This document shows positions 8,272 through 16,970 of a stretch of DNA of 64,000 nt, in pieces. Every line of letters begins with the position of its first letter. Position 1 is the first letter of the stretch. The translations under genes were made by a program, and so were the position numbers. The notes below the pieces were generated by a model. That model did no database searches. It was given only the letters and a program-made list of their open reading frames with translations, and was not told where the DNA came from. The stretch is from assembly GCF_004341505.2 (NCBI RefSeq), contig NZ_SLYP02000001.1, forward strand, positions 2,380,501-2,444,500, read 5' to 3'. The stretch comes from Sphingomonas sp. JUb134. Lineage in GTDB: Bacteria; Pseudomonadota; Alphaproteobacteria; Sphingomonadales; Sphingomonadaceae.

Positions 8272-9545
8272 TCCGTCTCCTCCAGCGCGAGCGAGGCGAT
8301 CGGCAGCGCCAGCACCACCTCGGCGCCGCCGCCGGCCCGGTTCTGTGCTTCCAGCGTGCCGCCCAGCGTCCGCAGCACGTTGGTCGCCAGGAACAGCCCT
8401 AGGCCGCCCGCTTCCTTGCTGCTGCGATACGGCTGCCCGACGGTGCCCAACATATCCTCCCGAAAGCCGCGTCCGTCGTCCCGGACCGCCAGCACCAATA
8501 TGGGGCCGTCCATCACCGCCGCCAGCGTGATCGACCCCGCGCCGGCCTCGGCGGCATTGTCGAAGAGGTTGGTGAGCGCCTGCGCCAGCGCCCGATCGGC
8601 GACGATCGGCCGGTCCGGTCCCAGATGGCTCTCGAACCGAAGAGGAACCGGACCCTTGCCGCGCCAGTCTTCGACCACGCCTTCCAGGAAGCGGTGCAGG
8701 CTGGTGCGCACCGGCGCCTCGCCGGTGACCTCGCCCGCGGCGAACAGGACGCCGCCCAGGATCTTCTTGCAGCGGGCGATCTCGTCCCGCATTTCGTCCA
8801 CCTCGGCGGCGAGCCGCCGACTGCCGGCGATGGCGGGCTCCTGCCGCCAGTCGCCCAGCGCCACGGAAAGCGACGCGAGTGGCGTCCCCAGCTCGTGCGC
8901 AGCCCCGCTCGCAAGCAATCCCATGCGGACGATATGGTCCTCTTCGGCCGCTCGCTGGCGGATGGCGGCCAGGTGCGCGTCCCGATCACGGACATTGCGC
9001 GCCATGCGGGTCACGAACGCGACCAGCAGGATCGAGGTGAGCGTGAAGTTGAACCAGTTGGCGGCCATGAACCCCGGGGACAGGGCGCTTGCCAATGCCG
9101 CCGGCAGCGGCAGCGGTCGATGCACCACGGCGAGCGCTGCAAACGCCACGCTGGTCATCGCCACCAGCGCCCAGCTCGACCAGGCGGACAGCAGCACCGC
9201 GCCGATGACGACCTGCAACAGGTAGAGGGTGACGAACGGGTTCGTCGCCCCGCCCGACAGGTAGAGCTGGACCGTCAGCGCACCGACATCGACCAGCAGT
9301 ACGCCGAACATCTGGAGGTTGGTGGTCGACCTGCCCCGGCGGAACAGGGCGAACAGGTTGAGGCCGAGGAGCACCCCCAGCGTCGCCAGCATCGGCGTCA
9401 GCGGGAGCGTGATACCAAGACCGAAGTTCACGGCCAGGATCGCGGTCAGCTGCCCCCCGATCGCGATCCAGCGGAGCTGTACCAGCAGCCGCTGGTTTCG
9501 GCTCCCGGCGTCGCCGTCGGCGCGAAAGGCGATGCTACGCGTCAT
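8268..9545 (-). CDS. regB: RegB/ActS/PrrB-family redox sensor histidine kinase
   Basis: Membrane histidine kinase that reports the redox state of the quinone pool. The 425-residue protein has about six N-terminal membrane segments (residues 25-180) and the GGATNPF loop (98-104), which fits the GGXXNPF quinone-sensing motif of RegB. The H-box AAHELGTPL has His217, and a cysteine at 259 in RCKKIL sits where RegB carries its redox-active cysteine. The ATPase lobe has N (LFDNAAEAG), G1 (DDGRGF) and GGLGLFL boxes. It overlaps surf1 by 11 nt and regA by 4 nt, so kinase, regulator and quinol oxidase are co-expressed. Confidence 0.95.
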   Translation of the reverse strand: MTRSIAFRADGDAGSRNQRLLVQLRWIAIGGQLTAILAVNFGLGITLPLTPMLATLGVLLGLNLFALFRRGRSTTNLQMFGVLLVDVGALTVQLYLSGGATNPFVTLYLLQVVIGAVLLSAWSSWALVAMTSVAFAALAVVHRPLPLPAALASALSPGFMAANWFNFTLTSILLVAFVTRMARNVRDRDAHLAAIRQRAAEEDHIVRMGLLASGAAHELGTPLASLSVALGDWRQEPAIAGSRRLAAEVDEMRDEIARCKKILGGVLFAAGEVTGEAPVRTSLHRFLEGVVEDWRGKGPVPLRFESHLGPDRPIVADRALAQALTNLFDNAAEAGAGSITLAAVMDGPILVLAVRDDGRGFREDMLGTVGQPYRSSKEAGGLGLFLATNVLRTLGGTLEAQNRAGGGAEVVLALPIASLALEETE

Positions 9546-10248
9546 GTGGCGGCGCCTCGTGGACCTCCCTTCCCCAGCGGCGGGCGACCGCGACCATCAC
9601 CAGCAGACCGGCGGCCAGCCCGAACCAGGTGAAGGCGTACCCAAGGTGATTGTTCCGGAATCGCACGACCGTCAGGCCGCCGCGCGGCCATCCGGAGCGT
9701 GGTTCGACGGCATCGATGAAGTAGGGAGCGACATTCTCGAGCCCCCGTTTGTTGGCGATCGCGGCGACGTCGCGCGAGTACCAGCGATCCTGCGCCGGAT
9801 CGTTGCTGCGCAGAAAACCACCGCCGGGCTCCGTCACCCGCAACAGCCCTTCCACGGAGACCTGCCCTTCGGGAGCCGCCACCTTGCCGCGCAGTTCCGG
9901 CGGCACGAAGCCCCGGTTGACCAGAAGCGTGAACTTGCCCGTGTCGAGCGGCGTCAGCACCCAGTATCCGGGACCGAGCTGCGTGCTAGCCTGTACGAAG
10001 CTGTCCGCACCGGCCCGGTACCGGCCGCTTGCCACGACGCGGGTATAGACGTCCCCGTCATCGATGGCGCCCCAGGCCCCTGGCCCCGGAGCCGCGACAG
10101 GTGGAGCGTGCAGTCGCTGCTCCACCTGTGCGATCAACGCCAGCTTCCAGCTGCGGCGTTCCAGCTGCCAGGTCCCCAGCGCCACCAGCGCCGCAAAGAC
10201 CAGGGCAATCAGCGTGCCCAGCGCGAGCCGGGCGACACGCTGCTTCAC
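9535..10248 (-). CDS. SURF1-family oxidase assembly protein
   Basis: Inner-membrane protein that helps insert haem into haem-copper oxidases. From the GTG at 10248 the product is 237 residues, with a first membrane segment at about 8-28 followed by the family's GTWQLERR(S)WK motif. A periplasmic domain follows, and a second membrane segment near the C-terminus (HLGYAFTWFGLAAGLLVMV). The GTG overlaps the cyoD stop as GTGA. A longer open frame upstream is only the shadow of cyoD. Its place after cyoABCD is the common SURF1 location in alphaproteobacteria, so bo3-type oxidase is the likely client. Confidence 0.92.
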   Translation of the reverse strand: MKQRVARLALGTLIALVFAALVALGTWQLERRSWKLALIAQVEQRLHAPPVAAPGPGAWGAIDDGDVYTRVVASGRYRAGADSFVQASTQLGPGYWVLTPLDTGKFTLLVNRGFVPPELRGKVAAPEGQVSVEGLLRVTEPGGGFLRSNDPAQDRWYSRDVAAIANKRGLENVAPYFIDAVEPRSGWPRGGLTVVRFRNNHLGYAFTWFGLAAGLLVMVAVARRWGREVHEAPPHDA

Positions 10249-10613
10249 ATCGCTTCCATGGCCTCGGACGCCATCTCGGGCATCATGTTGAGGTTCATGT
10301 GGTACATGACCCAGAGCGATCCGGCGACCACGATGACGACGATGATGATCGTGAAGATCAGCGCCATGAGGGTCCAGCCGCTTTCCGACTTGGTGTTCAT
10401 GTGCAGGAAGTAGATCATGTGCACGACGATCTGCATCATCGCCATCGCCGTCACGATGCCCGCGGTCACCCGCGGATCCGAAAAGGCGTTGGTCATGACG
10501 AGCGCGAACGGGATCGCCGTCAACACGACCGACAGGAGAAAGCCGATCACATAGTCGCGGCGCGAGCCATGTGCTTCGCCGCTGGCGTGATGGGCCACGG
10601 GTTCCGCGCTCAT
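10245..10613 (-). CDS. cyoD: Cytochrome o ubiquinol oxidase subunit IV
   Basis: Small membrane subunit of the bo3-type quinol oxidase, needed for assembly rather than catalysis. The 122-residue protein has three membrane segments: [19 protein letters not shown], a central one around [16 protein letters not shown], and [19 protein letters not shown]. The HMIYFLHMN region is characteristic of CyoD. The ATG at 10613 overlaps the cyoC stop as ATGA; a 27-codon in-frame extension lies inside cyoC and was discarded. The C-terminus is unusually methionine-rich ([12 protein letters not shown]). Confidence 0.93.
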   Translation of the reverse strand: MSAEPVAHHASGEAHGSRRDYVIGFLLSVVLTAIPFALVMTNAFSDPRVTAGIVTAMAMMQIVVHMIYFLHMNTKSESGWTLMALIFTIIIVVIVVAGSLWVMYHMNLNMMPEMASEAMEAM

Positions 10614-11239
10614 CGCAGCACTCCCAACAGATAGACAAAGGTGAAGACGCCGATCCAGACGACGTCGAGGAAGTGCCAGAACAGCGACAGGCACTGGAGG
10701 CGACGCTGGTTGGCGGCGATCAGGCCACCACGGCTCACCTGCACCATCAGCACCACCAGCCAGATGATGCCGAAGGTGACGTGCAGACCGTGCGTGCCGA
10801 CCAGCGTGAAGAAGCCGGACAGGAACGCACTGCGCCAGGGACCCGCACCTTCATGGATCAGGTGCGAGAACTCGTAGAGCTCGATGCCCAGGAACGCGAG
10901 GCCGAACAGGCCGGTCGCGGCCAGCCAGCCGAGCGTCGCGCCCTTGTTCTGCTCGCCGGCTGCGATCATCGCGAAGCCATAGGTGATCGACGACAGCAGC
11001 AGCATCGCGGTGTTCACCGCGACCAGCTTCAGGTCGAACAGCTCGTGCGGTCCAGGACCGCCCGCCAGGCTGCCGCTGTACACGCCGTAGCAGGCGAACA
11101 GCATCGCGAAGATGAGGCAGTCGCTCATCAGGTACATCCAGAAGCCCAGCATGGTGCTGGACCCGGCGTCGTGATGATGCTCGTCGAGCTCGTAGAACAT
11201 GGGCGCCTCGGCGCCGGGCGGAATCGTGGCCTCGGCCAT
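10610..11239 (-). CDS. cyoC: Cytochrome o ubiquinol oxidase subunit III
   Basis: Membrane subunit III of the bo3-type quinol oxidase. The 209-residue protein has five membrane segments, as expected for CyoC. It has a histidine-rich cytoplasmic N-terminus (DEHHHDAG) and the subunit III hallmarks [12 protein letters not shown] and [11 protein letters not shown]. It starts 2 nt after the cyoB stop and overlaps cyoD by 4 nt. Confidence 0.95.
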   Translation of the reverse strand: MAEATIPPGAEAPMFYELDEHHHDAGSSTMLGFWMYLMSDCLIFAMLFACYGVYSGSLAGGPGPHELFDLKLVAVNTAMLLLSSITYGFAMIAAGEQNKGATLGWLAATGLFGLAFLGIELYEFSHLIHEGAGPWRSAFLSGFFTLVGTHGLHVTFGIIWLVVLMVQVSRGGLIAANQRRLQCLSLFWHFLDVVWIGVFTFVYLLGVLR

Positions 11240-11241
11240 CG

Positions 11242-13245
11242 TTATGCTGCTCCTGCCGCGGCGAGCTGACGCCCGTAGGCTTCCTCGGTGGCGGTTACTT
11301 CGGCGGCCGGGATGTAGAAGTCCCGGTCATAGTTGAAGCTGTGGATGATCGTCGCTGCGATCACGCCCAGCAGGCCCAGGGCTGCCAGCCACCACATGTA
11401 CCAGATCAGGCCGAAGGCACAGATCGCGGAGAAGGCGGCGATGATGAGGCCGGCACCCGTGTTCTTGGGCATGTGGATGTCGCTGTAGCCGCCGGTCGGA
11501 CGAACGGCCTGACGGTTCTTCATGTCGTACCAGGCGTCCAGGTCGTGGACGATCGGCGTGAACGCGAAGTTGTAGGCCGGCGGCGGCGACGAGGTCGCCC
11601 ACTCCAGCGTGCGGCCACCCCACGGATCGCCCGTCAGGTCGCGCAGCTGGTCGCGGCGCAGGATGCTCACCCCGAACTGGATCAGCATGGCGAGGATTCC
11701 CACCGCGATCAGCGCGGCACCCAGCCCTGCAATGATGAACCAGATCTGGAGCGACGGGTCCTCGAACACCCGCAGGCGACGGGTAACGCCCATGAGGCCC
11801 AGGATGTAGATCGGCGCAAACGCGACCCAGAACCCGACGACCCAGCACCAGAAGCTGACCTTCCCCCAGAACGGGTCGAGGCGGAAGCCCATGGCCTTCG
11901 GCCACCAGTAGTTCACGCCCGCGAACAGGCCGAACAGCACGCCGCCGATGATCACGTTGTGGAAGTGCGCGACCAGGAACAGCGAGTTGTGGAGGACGAA
12001 GTCCGCCGGCGGCACCGCGAGGATGACGCCGGTCATGCCGCCGATCACGAAGGTCAGCATGAACGCGACCGTCCACATCATCGGCAGTTCGAAGCGCACG
12101 CGCCCCTTGTACATGGTGAACAGCCAGTTGAAGATCTTCGCTCCCGTCGGGATCGAAATGATCATCGTCGTGATGCCGAAGAAGGAGTTCACGCTCGCGC
12201 CCGAGCCCATCGTGAAGAAGTGATGGAGCCAGACGAGGTACGACAGGATGGTGATGACGAGGGTCGCGTAGACCATCGACGTATAGCCGAACAGGCGCTT
12301 GCTCGAGAAGGTGGAGGTCACCTCCGAGAAGATGCCGAACGCCGGCAGGATCAGGATGTACACCTCCGGGTGACCCCAGATCCAGATCATGTTCACGTAC
12401 ATCATCGGGTTGCCGCCCAGCGTGTTCGTGAAGAAGTTGGTTCCGGCGTAGCGGTCGAGCGACAGCAGCGCGAGCACCGCGGTCAGCACCGGGAAGGCGG
12501 CGACGATCAGCACGTTGGTCGCCAGCGACGTCCAGACGAACACCGGCATCTTCATCATGGTCATGCCCGGCGCGCGCATCTTGACGATGGTCGCGATCAG
12601 GTTGACGCCCGATAGCAAGGTACCGACACCCGCCACCTGCAAGGCCCAGATGTAGTAGTCGACACCGACGTCCGGCGAGTAGTCGAGCCCCGAGAGCGGC
12701 GCCATCGCCAGCCAGCCGGTGCGGGCGAACTCGCCCACGAACAGGCTGACCATCACCAGCGCCGCACCGAACGCCGTCATCCAGAAGCTGAAGTTGTTCA
12801 GGAACGGGAACGACACGTCGCGGGCGCCGATCTGCAACGGCACCACCAGGTTCATGAGGCCCGTGACGAACGGCATCGCCACGAAGAAGATCATGATCAC
12901 GCCATGGGCGGTGAAGACCTGGTCGAAGTGGTGCGCGGGCAGATAGCCCTCGCTGCCGCCGAAGGCCATCGCCTGCTGCAGACGCATCATCACCGCGTCG
13001 GCGAAGCCGCGCAGGAACATGATCAGCGCCAGGATGATGTACATGATCCCGATGCGCTTGTGGTCGACCGTGGTGAACCACTCCTTCCAGAGATAGCCCC
13101 AAAGCCGGAAATAGGTGAGCGCCGCGACGGCCGCGAGGCCGCCCAGCATGACCGCCGCAAAGGTGACCAGCAGGATCGGCTCGTGGATCGGGAAGCTCTC
13201 GAGCGTCAGTCGCCCGAAGATTGTCTTGAGAATGCTGTCTGACAT
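11242..13245 (-). CDS. cyoB: Cytochrome o ubiquinol oxidase subunit I
   Basis: Catalytic subunit I of the haem-copper quinol oxidase: it reduces oxygen to water at a haem/CuB centre and pumps protons. The 667-residue protein has about fifteen membrane segments. The CuB/cross-linked Tyr region reads [10 protein letters not shown], with LVWLHHF carrying the HH pair and [11 protein letters not shown] the haem ligands. The ATG at 13245 is the usual CyoB start; 12 further in-frame codons upstream are not needed. It lies 10 nt after cyoA. The haem O synthase gene cyoE is not in the window. Confidence 0.97.
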   Translation of the reverse strand: MSDSILKTIFGRLTLESFPIHEPILLVTFAAVMLGGLAAVAALTYFRLWGYLWKEWFTTVDHKRIGIMYIILALIMFLRGFADAVMMRLQQAMAFGGSEGYLPAHHFDQVFTAHGVIMIFFVAMPFVTGLMNLVVPLQIGARDVSFPFLNNFSFWMTAFGAALVMVSLFVGEFARTGWLAMAPLSGLDYSPDVGVDYYIWALQVAGVGTLLSGVNLIATIVKMRAPGMTMMKMPVFVWTSLATNVLIVAAFPVLTAVLALLSLDRYAGTNFFTNTLGGNPMMYVNMIWIWGHPEVYILILPAFGIFSEVTSTFSSKRLFGYTSMVYATLVITILSYLVWLHHFFTMGSGASVNSFFGITTMIISIPTGAKIFNWLFTMYKGRVRFELPMMWTVAFMLTFVIGGMTGVILAVPPADFVLHNSLFLVAHFHNVIIGGVLFGLFAGVNYWWPKAMGFRLDPFWGKVSFWCWVVGFWVAFAPIYILGLMGVTRRLRVFEDPSLQIWFIIAGLGAALIAVGILAMLIQFGVSILRRDQLRDLTGDPWGGRTLEWATSSPPPAYNFAFTPIVHDLDAWYDMKNRQAVRPTGGYSDIHMPKNTGAGLIIAAFSAICAFGLIWYMWWLAALGLLGVIAATIIHSFNYDRDFYIPAAEVTATEEAYGRQLAAAGAA

Positions 13246-13255
13246 GGTTCGGCCT

Positions 13256-14380
13256 TTATGCGCGGTCGGCCGCGCTCGCACCCGGCACGCGGGGGCGGAG
13301 GAGCTGGGTCATATTGCGGTTCGCCTCGGATCCGGGATCCTGGGTGCCCTGGGCCGGCCCGGCCGGCTTCGACTGGTGATCGCCGCCGTGCTTTTCCTCG
13401 TTGCCCTTGAAGAGCGCGCCTTCCGGCTCGCCCGGCATCGCGTGGCGGTTGTTCACGCCCGGCTGGCCGCCGTGCCCCATGTTGTGGGTATCGCACGGGC
13501 GCTTGGGATCCGGGCACATCTGCACGATGCGCTCGAACAGGCCCTTGTCGACGCCGCCGAAGCGCATCACCGGCACCTTTTCGGACGGCTTCTCAAGCTT
13601 GAGATAGGTCGCCGCGTCGAGCGTTCCCTTGGCGGCCTTCGCCTCCGAGACCCAGCGCGCGAAGCCCGCGTCATCCACCGAGTGGGTGGTGAAGCGCATG
13701 TGGCTGTAGCCCGCGCCGCTGTAATTCGAGGAGATGCCCGGGAACTGGCCGGGACGGTTCAGGACGGCGTGAAGCTTCGTCTCCATGCCCGGCATGGTGT
13801 AGATCATGCCCGCCATCGCCGGCACGTAGAAGGCGTTCATCACGCTGGAAGAGGTCAGGCGGAACTGGACCTGGCGGCCGACCGGCACCACCAGCTCGTT
13901 CACCGTCGCGATGCCCTGTTCCGGGTAGATGAACAGCCACTTCCAGTCGAGCGACACCACTTCGACTTCGAGCGGCCGCTCGTTCGCCTTCACCGCCTGA
14001 GTCGGCGAGAGGCGGCCCAGCGGGCGGTAGGGGTCGAGTAGGTGGGTCGAGGTCCAGGTCAGTGCGCCGAGCGCGATGATGATCAGCAGCGGCGCCGACC
14101 AGATCACCAGCTCAAGCATGATCGAGTGATCCCAGTCCGGCTTGTACTCGGCGTCCTTGTTGCTCGCGCGATAGCGCCAGGCGAACAGGACGGTGAGCAC
14201 CATCACCGGAACGATGATGAGCAGCATCAGACCGGTCGACCAGAGAATCAGGTCGCCTTGCTGACGCGCCACGTCACCAGAGGGGTTCAGCACCACCAGG
14301 TCGCACCCTCCCAGGAGTGCGGCAAGCGGCAAGCTCAGGCCGCATCGCGCGGCGAAGGAAGACGATAGGCGGGACATCAT
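13256..14380 (-). CDS. cyoA: Cytochrome o ubiquinol oxidase subunit II
   Basis: Subunit II of the quinol oxidase, a lipoprotein with two membrane helices and a periplasmic cupredoxin domain. A lipobox ALLGGC places the lipidated Cys at 26; helices lie around 44-66 and 86-106. The CuA ligands of cytochrome c oxidases (CxxxCxxxH) are absent from the cupredoxin domain, so the donor is quinol. The 374-residue product includes a long His/Gly/Lys-rich C-terminal tail. The ATG at 14380 is used, with GGAGG about 13 nt upstream, slightly far; an ATG three bases on is equally possible. First gene of the cyo operon. Confidence 0.94.
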   Translation of the reverse strand: MMSRLSSSFAARCGLSLPLAALLGGCDLVVLNPSGDVARQQGDLILWSTGLMLLIIVPVMVLTVLFAWRYRASNKDAEYKPDWDHSIMLELVIWSAPLLIIIALGALTWTSTHLLDPYRPLGRLSPTQAVKANERPLEVEVVSLDWKWLFIYPEQGIATVNELVVPVGRQVQFRLTSSSVMNAFYVPAMAGMIYTMPGMETKLHAVLNRPGQFPGISSNYSGAGYSHMRFTTHSVDDAGFARWVSEAKAAKGTLDAATYLKLEKPSEKVPVMRFGGVDKGLFERIVQMCPDPKRPCDTHNMGHGGQPGVNNRHAMPGEPEGALFKGNEEKHGGDHQSKPAGPAQGTQDPGSEANRNMTQLLRPRVPGASAADRA

Positions 14381-14413
14381 CGGCGCGCCTAGACCTCCGT
14401 TCGCACATGCGGA

Positions 14414-14432
14414 ATAGGACAATTTGTCCTAT
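14414..14432. promoter_or_regulatory. Perfect 9-1-9 palindrome between cyoA and the MFS gene
   Basis: ATAGGACAATTTGTCCTAT is a perfect inverted repeat of 9-bp arms around one base, with two further G/C pairs outside it (14411-14435). It lies in the 111-bp divergent intergenic region, 33 bp from the cyoA ATG and 59 bp from the MFS ATG. A dimeric repressor or activator could therefore act on either promoter. It does not match FNR/FixK (TTGAT-N4-ATCAA). The regulator is unknown. Confidence 0.6.
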
Positions 14433-14491
14433 CCCCGATCGGCGCCCCGGAGCCTATCGGGACGCCGAACGTTCGGAGAGTTGAATACGTA

Positions 14492-15820
14492 ATGGCTCAG
14501 GCCCATGCCTCGTCCGCGCCCTTGGAGCGCGATGCCCGCGTCGTGAATTCCCGCGGCCATGATGACGTGCACCCGGGGGAGATCGCCGTCGGTGTGATCA
14601 TCGGGCGCACTTCGGAATTCTTCGACTTTTTTGTCTATGCGATCGCGTCGGTGCTCGTGTTCCCCCGGTTCGTCTTCCCCTATCTGGAAGCGGTCCAGGC
14701 GACCCTCGCCTCCTTCGCGCTGTTCGCATTGGCCTTCATCGCGCGCCCGGTCGGCAGCCAGATCTTCATGGCGATCGACCGCCGTTATGGCCGCAGCGTC
14801 AAGCTGACGATCGCGCTCTTCCTGCTCGGCACGTCCACGGTGTCGGTGGCCTTCCTGCCCAGCTATGCGCAGGTCGGCGCCGCTTCGGCGGTTCTGCTGG
14901 CGATCTTCCGGATCGGCCAGGGACTCGCGCTGGGGGGTAGCTGGGACGGCTTGGCGTCGCTGCTCGCGCTCAACGCGCCGCCGCACAAGCGCGGTTGGTA
15001 CGCCATGGTGCCGCAGCTGGGCGCCCCGATCGGCCTGATCGTGGCGAGCGCGCTGTTTGCCTTCTTCCTCGGCACGCTCGGGGGCGAGGACTTCCTGAGC
15101 TGGGGCTGGCGCTATCCGTTCTTCGTGGCGTTCGCGCTGAACGTCGTGGCGCTGTTCGCACGCCTTCGCATGGTGGCGTCGCCGGAATATTCCGAGCTGT
15201 TCAAGTCGCGCGAACTCACCGCATCGCCGGTTCCCGCGACGCTCAAGAACCAGTGGCGCAACATCATCATCGGCGCATTCGCACCGCTGGCGAGCTTTGC
15301 GCTGTTCCACATGGTCACCGTATTCCCGCTCTCCTGGGTCGCGGTGTTCACGCAGCAGAGCGTCACCCGCTTCCTAGTGATCGAGATGGTCGGCGCCGTC
15401 TTCGGCGTGGTGGCGATCGTGTGCTCCGGCCTGCTCGCGGATCGCATCGGACGCCGTTCGGTGCTCGGCTACACTGCCGCTGCGATCGCGATCTTCGCCT
15501 GTGTCGCACCGATGCTGCTGAATGGCGGCGAGGCCGGCGAGACGGCCTTCATGATCGTCGGCTTCATCCTGCTCGGCCTGTCGTTCGGCCAGTCGTCGGG
15601 TGCCGTAACCAGCAACTTTCCGAAGCGCGCGCGCTACACGGGTGCCGCGCTCACCTCGGATCTGGCGTGGCTGTTCGGTGCAGGCTTTGCTCCGTTTGCC
15701 GCGTTGTGGCTCGCGGAGACCTTCGGCCTCATCGCCGCCGGCGGTTATCTGCTGTCGGGTGCGGTCGCCACGCTGATCGCGCTGGGCCTCAACCGCGAAC
15801 TGGCCCGCCGCCTCGACTGA
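14492..15820 (+). CDS. MFS transporter, metabolite:H+ symporter-like
   Basis: Inner-membrane secondary transporter of 442 residues with about twelve membrane segments. The N-terminal half contains RTSEFFDFFVYAIASVLVFP, an ALAFIARPVGSQIF loop and DRRYGRS, and the other half has ADRIGRR. These resemble the metabolite:H+ symporter branch (ShiA/ProP/KgtP type) of the major facilitator superfamily. Substrate cannot be told from sequence; carboxylates are common for the branch. It is transcribed divergently from cyoA across the palindrome, stands alone, and ends in a strong bidirectional terminator. Confidence 0.88.
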   Translation: MAQAHASSAPLERDARVVNSRGHDDVHPGEIAVGVIIGRTSEFFDFFVYAIASVLVFPRFVFPYLEAVQATLASFALFALAFIARPVGSQIFMAIDRRYGRSVKLTIALFLLGTSTVSVAFLPSYAQVGAASAVLLAIFRIGQGLALGGSWDGLASLLALNAPPHKRGWYAMVPQLGAPIGLIVASALFAFFLGTLGGEDFLSWGWRYPFFVAFALNVVALFARLRMVASPEYSELFKSRELTASPVPATLKNQWRNIIIGAFAPLASFALFHMVTVFPLSWVAVFTQQSVTRFLVIEMVGAVFGVVAIVCSGLLADRIGRRSVLGYTAAAIAIFACVAPMLLNGGEAGETAFMIVGFILLGLSFGQSSGAVTSNFPKRARYTGAALTSDLAWLFGAGFAPFAALWLAETFGLIAAGGYLLSGAVATLIALGLNRELARRLD

Positions 15821-15841
15821 GGCTGCGCTCCGGATCAAAAG

Positions 15842-15876
15842 AAAGGCGGCGAGGACCCGGTCCTCGCCGCCTTTTT
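15842..15876. terminator. Bidirectional rho-independent terminator
   Basis: A perfect 15-bp stem (15842-15856 with 15860-15874) around a CCG loop, flanked by A-runs on the left and TTTTTCTTT on the right. It can end both the MFS gene (+) and the aldo/keto reductase gene (-), which converge here. Confidence 0.93.
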
Positions 15877-15895
15877 CTTTGTCCGCTCCGGGCGA

Positions 15896-16876
15896 TCAGG
15901 AGAACCCGACCACGGCGTGGGGCACATAGGGTGCTTCGAGCCGCTCGATCTCCTCATCGCTCAGCACGAGATCAAGCGCGGCGATCGCGTCCTCCAGATG
16001 ACCGGGCTTGGACGCACCGACGATCGGCGCACTCACCATCGGCTTTGTCAGTACCCAGGCAAGCGCGACCTGTGCGGGCGGCACGCCCCTGCCCGCCGCC
16101 ACCTCTGCCACCGCCTCGATGACCTTGCGATCCGCATCGGCGGTGCGCGCGTAGAGGCTCCTGCCGAACGCGTCGCTCTGCGTTCGTTCGGTCTCGGCGT
16201 TCCAAGGCCGCGTCAGCCGCCCGCGCGCAAGCGGGCTCCACGGGATGACGCCGATCCCCTCGGCGTCGCAAAGCGGCAGCATCTCGCGCTCTTCCTCACG
16301 ATACAGCAGGTTCACGTAGTTCTGCATGGTCGCGAACCGCGTCCAGCCATTCGCCTCGGCGACATGGAGCATGGTGGCGAACTGCCAAGCGTACATCGAG
16401 GAAGCGCCGATATACCGGGCCTTGCCGGCCTTCACGACGTCGTGCAGCGCCTCCAGCGTCTCTTCGATGGGGGTGTAGGGATCGAACCGATGGATCTGGT
16501 ACAGATCCACATAGTCGGTGCCGAGACGGCGGAGCGAGGCGTCGATCTCCTGCAGAATGGCCTTGCGACTGAGGCCGGCGCCATTCGGCCCCGCGTGCAT
16601 GCGACCGTGTACCTTGGTGGCGATCACCACCTCGTCGCGACGTGTGAACTCCTTGAGCGCCCGCCCGACGATCTCCTCCGACGTGCCATCCGAATAGACA
16701 TTGGCGGTGTCGAAGAAGTTGATCCCCACCTCCACTGCCTGACGCAGCAGCGGCCGGCTTCGCTCCTCGTCCAGCGTCCATGGGTGGGTCCCGCGGTCAG
16801 CGACGCCATAGGTCATGCAGCCGAGGCACAGGCGCGACACGTCCAGGCCGGTGCTGCCGAGCTTCCGATATTCCAT
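15896..16876 (-). CDS. Aldo/keto reductase
   Basis: NADPH-dependent oxidoreductase of the aldo/keto reductase superfamily (TIM barrel), 326 residues. Visible motifs are MEYRKLGSTGLDVSRLCLGCMTYG at the start, NFFDTANVYSDGTSEE with catalytic Asp and Tyr, VVIATKVHGR with the Lys, and DYVDLYQIHRFD with the His. NADP-site residues lie near the C-terminus (KPMVSAPIVGASKPGHLEDA). The ATG at 16876 has GGAGGAG upstream; the longer in-frame extension runs through a terminator hairpin and was rejected. Substrate unknown; it resembles the YajO/Tas-like branch. Confidence 0.92.
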   Translation of the reverse strand: MEYRKLGSTGLDVSRLCLGCMTYGVADRGTHPWTLDEERSRPLLRQAVEVGINFFDTANVYSDGTSEEIVGRALKEFTRRDEVVIATKVHGRMHAGPNGAGLSRKAILQEIDASLRRLGTDYVDLYQIHRFDPYTPIEETLEALHDVVKAGKARYIGASSMYAWQFATMLHVAEANGWTRFATMQNYVNLLYREEEREMLPLCDAEGIGVIPWSPLARGRLTRPWNAETERTQSDAFGRSLYARTADADRKVIEAVAEVAAGRGVPPAQVALAWVLTKPMVSAPIVGASKPGHLEDAIAALDLVLSDEEIERLEAPYVPHAVVGFS

Positions 16877-16894
16877 GCTGATCTCCTCCAGACG

Positions 16895-16934
16895 CAAAAC
16901 GGCCGGCACGGGAGGCTGATCCCGTACCGGCCGT
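16895..16934 (-). terminator. Terminator of the RND efflux operon
   Basis: On the minus strand, a 15-bp stem (16920-16934 with 16899-16913, one G-T type mismatch) with a six-base loop is followed by TTTTGCG. It begins about 36 bp after the stop of the outer-membrane factor gene and just before the aldo/keto reductase start. Confidence 0.88.
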
Positions 16935-16970
16935 GATTTGGACGATCGACGGGCCGCAGCCCGCCGCATG

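Noticed and set aside
13256..14380. Reading cyoA as cytochrome c oxidase subunit II
   Set aside because: The CuA ligand motif is absent and neighbours are CyoB/C/D, so it is a quinol oxidase subunit.
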